Positions 19,520-26,165 of a stretch of 26,165 nt of DNA are shown here, one piece after another (position 1 is the first letter of the stretch; every line of letters starts with the position of its first letter). Source of the stretch: Ectocarpus siliculosus (taxonomy: Eukaryota > Sar > Phaeophyceae > Ectocarpales > Ectocarpaceae); the NCBI GenBank assembly GCA_000310025.1, contig FN649733.1, positions 2,290,770 through 2,316,934 of the forward strand, in the 5' to 3' direction. The translations under genes were made by a program, and so were the position numbers. Under the pieces are notes generated by a model. It was not told the origin of the DNA, did not search any database, and was given only the letters and a program-made list of their open reading frames with translations.

Positions 19520-20482
19520 GTTCGGTAATGCGTTCAGCAGTATATAGGCAACAGACCTGTGTCGTCTGGTTTTGTTGCCAACGGCCAACAAAAACGCGGA
19601 ATATTTTGTAGCTGCACCCCCGTTCCCCGAGTTCCTTGATACCAGTCTTTCTCTATCTCCCGCAAGATGCCTGTCTACACTGTCCCCTTTTCTCTCCCCT
19701 CGCTTTGTCCCCTATTCGTCCGGCTTTCCTGCTGTGGTGTTGTGTTGCCGCTGAGGTGGGGGTGACGCACCTTGGAAAATGAAACATGTTGTAGGTGTAC
19801 CATGTCACGGTGCCCCGAATTTTCTGCCCAAAAGCCGAGCGGATCTGCCACGCACAGAACAACAGCCAACAGAGTGAGAGAGAAAGATTGAGGGAGATAG
19901 CTATTCCGACGCGTGGCACCGGCTTGCTGTGCGAGGTAAGGCTTTCCTGAGTGGTGTGTGTTGGTTACAGCTGCGCGTGCTCGTGCTGTGTGCTTCCTGA
20001 AAGGAAGAGAGAACACAAAAGTTGTTAGCGACACACACACACAACATCCGTCCCTTTTCATTTGTTCCCCCGCGAGCGAGAGGGAATCGAGATCGCTTGC
20101 ATGCAGAGAGCGTTTGGCGAGGAAGGGGAAGTGGTTTGCCTGGGAATCTCGAATGTACATGAGAGAGATCGAAGTCTTTGCTGTGCGCCCCGAGCCTCCT
20201 CTGGGAATCCGCCCTTGGTTGGATCTTGCTTCCACACCAGAGAGTACCTGTAGCAGATGAGTACCAATGGTAGATAGGAACGTTTTACATACAGCAGTAC
20301 AAGAATATCCCGGAGCCAATGTCAACTGCTGTGAAAACGGTCTGGGTTCAGGGTTGTCGCGGCCACCACATGGGTAGCCGCAGCACTCGTTCTGATCAAG
20401 TCTTTGGAGACGTTCTGTGTACAGCCCTTGGGACCGGAGGGTTCCGCTTAACCTACCTGCTGCTTTGCACATCGTCGTCAAC
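19397..20482 (-). CDS. Candidate upstream exons of the LTD/PI-synthase-like gene
   Basis: A phase-compatible chain continues upstream of the chosen ATG: 20482-20457 (VDDDVQSS), 20247-20140 (YSLVWKQDPTKGGFPEEARG..., ending at an AG/GCAAAC GC-type donor), 19996-19969 (28 bases, behind a strong CTCTCTTCCTTTCAG acceptor), 19844-19771 (IRSAFGQKIRGTVTWYTYNM..., acceptor GTGGCAG, donor AAG/GTGCGT) and 19556-19397, which runs through the ATG at 19519 (SVAYILLNALPNMATAAF). The 19844-19771 exon is the most convincing. If true, the protein starts beyond 20482 and the ATG at 19519 is internal. I see no family match in this N-terminal part. The very short exons and the GC donor make the chain uncertain. 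Confidence 0.4.
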
Positions 20483-20499
20483 CTATTAGACAAACAAAT

Positions 20500-22065
20500 T
20501 TCCCCCGGAATTCGGATCTAAAACCATACACGAACACACGGCTTGTCTCCTTCTCCCTCCAAGATGAAAAGCAAGTTATTTATTGCCCAGCAGCGGGTTA
20601 GACTACTGCTGTACCCGCAGCCCGCGAGACAAACGTCACACCCACAAGAGAGGAAACGAACACCCTCTACTCATCCACCCACACCCATGCCTGCAAGGTG
20701 AAACGAAAAGGAGACACCCAGCCTCTATGTGTTGTGCTTCGTCCCCGCTGCTGCTGATTCGCCAGTGATAACAGCTCTCTCCATCAAAGTCCGCCTCTCG
20801 CCGGATTCCTACCGTACAACACCGTCAGGCAACCAAGTCTGGGGAACGTATTTTGGGCGTGGAGGAGGAGGAGGAGGAGGAGCTAGCTGCTAGGCAGGGT
20901 GGGTGTGTTTGGCACCCGCCCGCAAGGAAAGGTAGACCGTCGGAACGGAAAAGGAGGTGGTGGTGGCGGTGTTTTTTCACTCGCAGCAGGCAGCGCCGAG
21001 TCGTTGCCCACAGCAGCGTACCGTTGTGGGTGTTGACAACTTTTTGGACTTTTTGTTTGGCAGATGCTGCGGTCCGTTAGTTCTGTGTGTATCCTCCCCT
21101 GATGGGGTTGTACGACCTCCGTTTATATTCCAACTTGGGATAAGTTGCCATTGCTCGTTCTCTCTGTCTCACCCATTTAGCTGCAGCCCCGGCATCTCAC
21201 CCATTTATCGCTTGGGAGGGCACCCACGGGGCAGCGGTGCCGCTGCTGCCCAGGTACAGCAAAGTGTGAATTGCCTTCACAAGGCCTCCGTGTGAGATTT
21301 CCCGTGTACACTCATGATGAACAGAGATCTATCTATCCGGCTGGCTCCCAACGGTTGTTTCTCTTGACGCTCCTCTTGTACAGGTCCTATGCATATGCAC
21401 CGCATATCTACAGTGGTAGGAGAGTTCAAGGTGCATGGTAGTGCATCGATGGCAGCTGTGCTTCCCCCCCCGCGCGCTTTCTAGATATCACCGGAACAAA
21501 CATGCGCGATGCATCCCCGCCGCAGGAAAGTTGCGGCGGTTTTACACAATACCGAGCGAACCACCGAGGTTTTGCTTTGCAAAATCTACTCTCCGCCTCC
21601 CCTTGCTTGGATGCGGTGTATCGATTTTCCGATTTTCCCCTCTCCGCCACATCTCCACACGTTACTTCAGTTCGGTTCGTCACATGTGTGAGTTATATTA
21701 GAGGATGCCCACAATGCATGCAATATACAGTACACCCATGCTTATGTGTTTTACCGATACTATTTAGCTGTTCTGCTGTGTAGGCGCATACAAAGCGTAC
21801 ACGGGGGCGGCAACAGCCGGCTATGATAGCTGCTACTCCTGTCGATCAGCCGGTATCTTCGCAACCTGTCCACGCTCGGACGTGAATATGGTTCTCGGTG
21901 CATCCACAGGAACTTGGTCTCACGCTTTGCCGTGTGCAAACAAGGGAGGGTATTGACTTTATTATTATACCGAGTATTTCGTGAGTAAATTTATTTACCG
22001 GCAGTTCAAGGTACCACAATAATAGCAATTATTGGACGGGTAAAAAAATCTTCATCAAATAAAAG
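20500..22065. other. Largely non-coding stretch
   Basis: I see no gene that I can support. A (GGA)7 microsatellite lies at 20861-20881. Open frames around 21430-21700 on both strands are uninterrupted for about 85 codons but lack recognisable motifs and splice partners. Unrecognised 5' exons of the neighbouring minus-strand gene could lie here. Confidence 0.45.
20861..20881 (+). repeat. (GGA)7 microsatellite
   Basis: Seven tandem GGA units, directly readable. Confidence 0.95.
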
Positions 22066-22104
22066 TAAGCCCAGTTTTCAGCCGGTTTCCCTCCACTTAT
22101 TGAA
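22066..22104 (-). repeat. Short dispersed repeat, GGAGGGAAACCGGC family, copy 3
   Basis: It differs from 15749-15787 at only two of 39 positions. It overlaps the 3' end of the open frame at 22078-22302 and supplies its last residues (KWRETG and the stop), so that frame may belong to the repeat. Confidence 0.85.
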
Positions 22105-22302
22105 AATACGGTATTTTTTCACGATTATGATTGAGGACCGCACGGCATTGAACAAAAATGTGGTAGTCTGTAGCTCCTGTGTGGCCTCGGCTGATTCGTC
22201 CAAAAACATACACACCGAAAGGGTGTTAAAAAAGTCGACGTCTTCCAGACATGCGTTCATATGCACGACAACACGCCAAAGCAACTCTTGACCGCGTTGC
22301 AT
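22078..22302 (-). CDS. Hypothetical ORF ending in a dispersed repeat, 74 residues
   Basis: The frame has a natural-looking amino acid mix: VDFFNTLSVCMFLDESAEAT, then FLFNAVRSSIIIVKKYRIFN. It stops inside the 39-bp repeat. Codon choice is more AT-rich at third positions than in the two main genes. No family is recognised. It may be a mobile-element fragment or a lone exon (an ACACAG acceptor precedes GAGCTACAG). Confidence 0.25.
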   Translation of the reverse strand: MQRGQELLWRVVVHMNACLEDVDFFNTLSVCMFLDESAEATQELQTTTFLFNAVRSSIIIVKKYRIFNKWRETG

Positions 22303-22326
22303 TACACTACTAGAATCACGGCAAAC

Positions 22327-22506
22327 ATGGAGCGACAGAGTAGTGCTGCTGTCATGGCCCTGTCAGCGAGAACAGACTTCGACGACGTACAGTATACTCC
22401 GGAGTGCTACAATGTACCCTCCATTGTGGTGTATTCGGGTGGGGTGCGAGTATTAGGGTCGCTCTTTCTTGCGACCTATCTTGGCGTTATGTCGGTCTGG
22501 GCATAA
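22327..22506 (+). CDS. Hypothetical small ORF, 59 residues, with a C-terminal hydrophobic segment
   Basis: The ATG has a favourable context (AAACATGG). The frame encodes a polar N-terminus (MERQSSAAVMALSARTDFDD) and a hydrophobic stretch (VRVLGSLFLATYLGVMSVWA) ending directly at TAA. A tail-anchored microprotein is conceivable. There is no homology, and chance cannot be excluded. Confidence 0.2.
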   Translation: MERQSSAAVMALSARTDFDDVQYTPECYNVPSIVVYSGGVRVLGSLFLATYLGVMSVWA

Positions 22507-23154
22507 CGAGTGCTCCGCGAAAGTTAAACCTTAACCTCAGCTGTTCTTCCCTGGGTGTACTAGAGAGGTCAACATCTTGTAGGATATGGGCTACGAAACA
22601 AATGGACGATCGCCCCGGTTGCCCGGCGGGTACAGCAGTAGCCTCGTAAACCTAGACTGGCGCTAGGATACATACTGAGATGGGACGAAGACACACACAG
22701 CATTTCACGCCACTTGTTGAGGGCGGTGGCTGCGATACAGCAGTAGTTGGGGGCTGCAGCTAAGAGACTGTAGTTATCGGTCGAGGCTCAGTTTTTTTTT
22801 TGTCTCGTGGCACCGTCGAGCAATAGACCTCTCCTCTTTGTAGGATGTAATTTAGTCGTAGGACCCGCCGCTATGATTTTGCTTCTTGATACACGTAAAA
22901 AAATACTTTCTGTCGGGTAAATGTGAAGATATGTTTTTCTAGTGTGTATAGCTTTGCTTAGAAAAAAAAAAGAGAACGAAAATAGATGGGACGAACACAC
23001 ACGCACTACAGGATTGACAGCGGCCGAAATGAAACCGCTGACTAATCTCATGGTTTGATTTCGGCCTGTATATCCCCGTGTACTATAATACTGCGTTGCG
23101 CTAGGGCAGTGTTCCCTGGACACACCTCGGCTTTCTGTACTTTTCCTTCTCAGA

Positions 23155-23445
23155 TGAGAGCCTTTCACCAACTCGTTGATTCCTATCAACTTTTGTTGGT
23201 AAAAATTATGAAGTAGAGCACCGTCTTCGGATCGAGTAAGCTTGTCGAGCGTTTGGATCAGATGCCGTCGCTCTTGTTATCTCTGCCGTGCTCTCACCAT
23301 TTCGTTGGTTCTCATCAGTATTTGTTGATACATCGCATAAATAACTTTGTTATCAATGTAGTAGAGCACCGTGGTCGTTCTCGACGGATGGGTATGCTTG
23401 ACGAGCACATGGATCGAATATGGTCGCCCTTGTTCTCTCCGCCGT
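23155..23445 (+). repeat. Imperfect tandem duplication, about 135-155 bp units
   Basis: Unit 1 (23155-23288) and unit 2 (23289-23445) share in order: CTTTCACCAACTCGTTG versus CTCACCATTTCGTTGG, ATCAACTTTTGTTG versus ATCAGTATTTGTTG, GTAGAGCACCGT in both, and CTTGTTATCTCTGCCG versus CTTGTTCTCTCCGCCG. One plus frame runs through both units with one TAG in unit 1 (HQLVDSYQLLL versus HHFVGSHQYLL), hinting that the duplicated unit may once have been coding. Confidence 0.6.
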
Positions 23446-23585
23446 ACGCATCTACGTATCATCACGTCTCGTGACAGGAGCGATCGAGAGGGCGTGTTGC
23501 CAGGGGAGCGACGGCGGGGGCGCTCAATAAGGCGGCGGGCGGGCGGCTCGGGCTTGCCGCTGCTGCTGGCTCGCAGCGGGCACCC

Positions 23586-23729
23586 ATGTTCGCGCCAGCC
23601 TCGGCGGTGGCTCTGGTGGCACTGGTTGCGTTGGTTGTTCTTCTACCAAAAGGTATGGCCGTGTGTACTGAAGAGGACATTCCACCAACCAACCAAACAG
23701 GAATAATTCCTGGTGTTTTTTTTTCTTAA
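23586..23729 (+). CDS. Candidate secreted micro-ORF or first exon with a signal peptide
   Basis: A GC-rich stretch precedes an ATG that encodes MFAPASAVALVALVALVVLL, then PKG: a good signal peptide or membrane anchor. A donor-like AAAAG/GTATGG follows at 23652/23653, so this could be exon 1 (67 bases) of a plus-strand gene. Read straight through, it ends at a TAA after 47 codons with an N-glycosylation-type NQT. I found no convincing downstream exon. No family is recognised. Confidence 0.3.
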   Translation: MFAPASAVALVALVALVVLLPKGMAVCTEEDIPPTNQTGIIPGVFFS

Positions 23730-23843
23730 CCCAAGAATGCATTTGGAACCCTAGCACGCCGGTTGCACTTTGTACTTTTGCGTCTTTTTGTTTTACGATT
23801 TGCTATGGCATGGATATGCGTGATTTGCAGCGTCATACCACGC

Positions 23844-23938
23844 AAAAAAAGAAACACCACGCAAAAGATCAAGGCCTCGTCGAGGCTTGTTAAGCCTTGC
23901 GGATACAACCGATTTTGCGTGGTGTTTTTTTTTTTTTT
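23844..23938. repeat. Inverted repeat with A-tract/T-tract arms
   Basis: Left arm 23844-23866 (A7, GAAACACCACGCAAAA) pairs with right arm 23913-23938 (TTTTGCGTGGTGT and T13). The roughly 46-base loop contains a second small inverted repeat (AAGGCCTCG/TCGAGGCTT). It could be a foldback remnant. No function can be read. Confidence 0.75.
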
Positions 23939-24070
23939 AATCTTTTGTGATGGTTCTGGTTCCTGGCTCCTGGCGCAGCAACCAAATGCTGGTCTTGAGT
24001 GTTCGTAGGTCCCGACTCCGTACAGCGGTACGTCATGCTGCGGCACCACTTTTGGTACCGATGTGAGCGT

Positions 24071-24538
24071 CTACCATGTGAGTGTGGCAACCCGGGTACC
24101 CAGCCCCGCATTGGTTGGGGGGGGGGGGGGAGGATCGATACCCATCTGTACCGTACATATTGTAGATGACACAAGATACCGCAGCCCCTGGACCGATTTT
24201 GAAAGCTCGAGAAGAGTGGCGGTGCCGCAAAATGTCGGCATTGCAACCGTCTCGTCGAGATCTTTCGAAAACGCATCATTTGAGTCTTGAAACCCTCTCT
24301 TGTTGGTGGAGTAGCCGAGCGTTGAAAATCGGTCCAGGGGTGTGGTTTCTTGTGACATGTTCGTTGTTGGGGTCGGTTTCCAGGACACGGGCGGTGCAAC
24401 TGGCACGGACGGCGGTGGAGGTGCAAGGTTGGCTGCCAAGGGAAATCGTCCGGGTCTTTTTTCAGAGCGGTTGAAATTGCCTGGCGCCAGGACTGTTGTC
24501 ACACGTGGCCTTTGATTGGTATTGTAGCACACTTGCAT
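24071..24538 (-). CDS. Candidate coding exon, unknown protein
   Basis: An uninterrupted 155-codon minus frame includes protein-like sequence: NFNRSEKRPGRFPLAANLAP, SWKPTPTTNMSQETTPLDRF, then STNKRGFQDSNDAFSKDLDE. The last part (poly-Pro from a poly-G run) is a composition artefact, so a real exon would end before about 24185; GCTGCG/GTATCTTG is a possible donor. No family is recognised. The plus strand also has a fairly open frame after an acceptor at 24383, so the strand is not certain. Confidence 0.3.
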   Translation of the reverse strand: MQVCYNTNQRPRVTTVLAPGNFNRSEKRPGRFPLAANLAPPPPSVPVAPPVSWKPTPTTNMSQETTPLDRFSTLGYSTNKRGFQDSNDAFSKDLDETVAMPTFCGTATLLELSKSVQGLRYLVSSTICTVQMGIDPPPPPPTNAGLGTRVATLTW

Positions 24539-24660
24539 GTCAACCTACACCAATAGGAGTGGGATTGCCGTTTGTAGAAGCATTTGCCTAACCTTTGCCC
24601 TGTGTTTTTCCGGCATCCACGTGGACTGGGGGTCCGAAATAAAGATGTACTTCTCGAGTT

Positions 24661-24720
24661 TTCCCAACCATAGCAGTACTACCCCCCCCCCCCCCCTCCC
24701 CCCCCGGACTTGCAGACCCC
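24661..24720 (+). repeat. Poly-C tract
   Basis: Two C runs (about 17 and 9) are separated by T/CC. They give spurious poly-Gly frames on the minus strand. The tract is a likely zone of sequencing and length uncertainty. Confidence 0.9.
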
Positions 24721-24969
24721 CTCCCCTTCACACCTTGTCGCTGTACCTTCACGCGGCGTTGTGTTCTTTCTGGGATATATATATATAAAGTGAACCAGAA
24801 CGCGAGGTCGGATGTCAACGGTGTGCTGCCTTTCGCAGTTTTTGCAGCTTTTGAGGGGCTCGAGCCAGGGGTGGGCCGTTCTGCTCGTAGTGCTGATTCC
24901 AACGCGAAGCACTTTTGCACGAGGAGTTACTCGGCCCATCTCGAGAGCTTTGCCCCCCTAGCGGACAAA

Positions 24970-25047
24970 GGGGGGGGGGGGGGCGTACTCTTATGTTTTG
25001 CATGCCTTAGCGGTTAGACCATTGACCACGCGTCCTCGAGAGGACGG
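24970..25047 (+). repeat. GTACTCAT/TTAGACCATTG dispersed element, copy C
   Basis: A 13-base G run leads into CGTACTCTTATGTTTTGCAT, GCCTTAGCGGTTAGACCATTG and ACCACGCGTCCTCGAGAGG. It abuts and overlaps the 3' end of the LINE reading frame, supplying its last codons (RGRVVNGLTAKACKT), so the true LINE stop may have been lost or the element inserted there. Confidence 0.75.
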
Positions 25048-26071
25048 AGCATTGTTCCCACAGGACCGATCACCAATGGTCAATCGTTCCTTCCTACTTT
25101 GCCAAAGGTGGCTCAAAAATGTCTTCCCTAGTCTGTCTATCCTAACGATATCCCTTCCCGCCTTTTCAACCCACTTCCTACTCCCCAGTACAGCTACCGT
25201 CCTCTCCTCTCTATTCCATGCCTCAAACATCTCCCTGTACGTCACTTGTATTTTTCCCAGCTCAGTCATGTACACTTCCCTCTCCTCTTCGTACCACGGA
25301 CATTCCGCGACTACATGAACACGGTCTTCGCATTCGAAGCCGCAATCACATTTGAACTTGTCGTCTTCGTCGTCTATCGTCCTATCTATGTCTTCGTCGA
25401 CGTTATCGAAGGCCTATGTCCCCGGTCCTGAATTTGACCTTAAGCTGTGTCCCTGCATCCATTGGTCCATGTAGGTAATCCTTGAACCCTATCCCTTCTT
25501 TCAACATTCCGTACACTTCTAGACCCTCCTTATCCTCGGTTTCTTTCCTTAGATTCTGTTCTTCTCTCTCGGCACAAGCAACAGATATCTTCTCCTTGAA
25601 CCCCTGTAGACCCTCCGTTTCCAGCGTTTCATCTTCGTCGATGTCTAACCCCTTCCATACGTCCTCTACAACATTGACCCATTCCGTGGGTTGTCTACCC
25701 CTCTTTTTGTTTGCCCACTTCGCCTCCCATACTACTCTCGGCAGCCTCTCCTCTCCCATCCCGCACATGCGATACTGCCATGTCAGCTTCCTTGCGTCTC
25801 TTCCCGAACGTAGGGATTGGATCCCCAATTCTGCCCTGACGGCTGCATTACTTGTGCGCTTGGAGCATCCTAGGATGATTTTCGCTGCTTTCATCTGCGC
25901 CGCCTCGAGGGGGGGGGTGTTCATGCCAGTAACAATCGTTCCCGGAGCAAAGACACAGATCCTTTTCATGTGTGTTGCGCCGCAAGTGCTGCCACCATGC
26001 CGGACTGCTTGCTCTTTGCACCTACAGCAGTCCCGTCTGAGAAAATCGCTCATGTCTATAGTAATTCGCAA
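24991..26071 (-). mobile_element. 3' part of a non-LTR retrotransposon (LINE), frameshifted
   Basis: This is the region C-terminal to a LINE reverse transcriptase. The first frame (26071 down to a TAA at 25403-25405) reads AAQMKAAKIILGCSKRTSNA, AVRAELGIQSLRSGRDARKL, WEAKWANKKRGRQPTEWVN and KDYLHGPMDAGTQLKVKFRT, the order typical of this tail. The second frame, offset by one base, takes over near 25405-25417 and has the terminal C-x-C-x3-C-x4-H-x4-C knuckle (25300-25350) and ECPWYEEER, ending at 24991. The reverse transcriptase catalytic domain is absent: the frame is closed by a TAA just upstream of 26071, and the sequence further upstream (to 26165) looks unrelated. A 5'-truncated, dead copy. 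Confidence 0.85.
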
Positions 26072-26165
26072 CTCTTAGGGCTGTTTTTTGTTTCCCGCCT
26101 ATGTTTGGATTCTTTGCTGCTCTCCATTTTTTGCCGTTTTCGGTCGACCCCCCCGCCCCCCCTCT
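26072..26165. other. Flank upstream of the truncated LINE, unassigned
   Basis: T-rich sequence ending in C runs. The LINE-like frame does not continue through it. It may be the 5' truncation junction or diverged LINE sequence cut by the window edge. Confidence 0.4.

Noticed and set aside
19675-20493. A 272-codon minus-strand open frame, the longest in the window
   Set aside because: It crosses strong splice sites (CTTTCAG at 19997, GTGGCAG at 19845, TACAG at 20248) and the better protein signal uses different frames on either side; it is best seen as chance plus candidate exons.
25482-26078. A 198-codon plus-strand open frame over the LINE
   Set aside because: It is the antisense shadow of the minus-strand LINE frame, which carries recognisable motifs; the plus reading is Ser/Pro-rich with none.

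Overview
This window looks like nuclear DNA of an intron-rich eukaryote, most likely a brown alga or close stramenopile relative. That placement is an inference from style: many short GC-rich exons split by long introns with GT(A/G)AG...CAG borders, long poly-G/poly-C runs, trinucleotide microsatellites, decayed retroelements and a 100-N assembly gap. There is no rRNA, CRISPR or bacterial operon structure, and I found no tRNA gene. Most genes here appear only as exon chains, so gene models were built by joining exons whose splice phases agree.

Two genes are well supported, both on the minus strand. (1) 737-6876, eight exons, about 493 residues: a type II membrane PC-esterase / trichome-birefringence-like (TBL) protein with a GDS nucleophile block and a C-terminal DxxH block, probably a Golgi polysaccharide O-acyl-transferase or esterase. 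(2) 10226-19519, fourteen exons, about 607 residues from the nearest ATG: an N-terminal lamin tail domain (LTD), a charged linker, and a multi-pass region that follows phosphatidylinositol synthase (CDP-alcohol phosphotransferase family) from end to end. Its catalytic D-x2-D-G-x2-A-R-x8-G-x3-D-x3-D motif is broken, with only one of four aspartates left. An LTD fused to an apparently dead PI-synthase-like membrane domain is the most interesting object here. A further phase-compatible exon chain (19771-20482) suggests the gene may start further upstream.

Layout: 1-736, region downstream of the PC-esterase with poly-G and a direct duplication; 737-6876, PC-esterase; 6877-10225, intergenic with a 72-bp-arm inverted repeat; 10226-19519 (possibly to 20482), LTD/PI-synthase-like gene; 20500-24960, mostly non-coding with a few weak candidate ORFs and an imperfect tandem duplication; 24991-26071, the 3' end of a non-LTR retrotransposon (LINE) on the minus strand with a frameshift.

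Several small repeat families cross the window: a five-copy poly-G-headed element sharing GTACTCAT...TTAGACCATTG, one pair of which flanks the gap; a roughly 75-bp unit tandemly repeated just inside one 5' splice site of the LTD gene and present once just inside another; a three-copy GGAGGGAAACCGGC element; and an over-represented 10-mer TACAGCAGTA. The two genes share a strand and are both membrane proteins, but nothing in the sequence shows that they act in one pathway.
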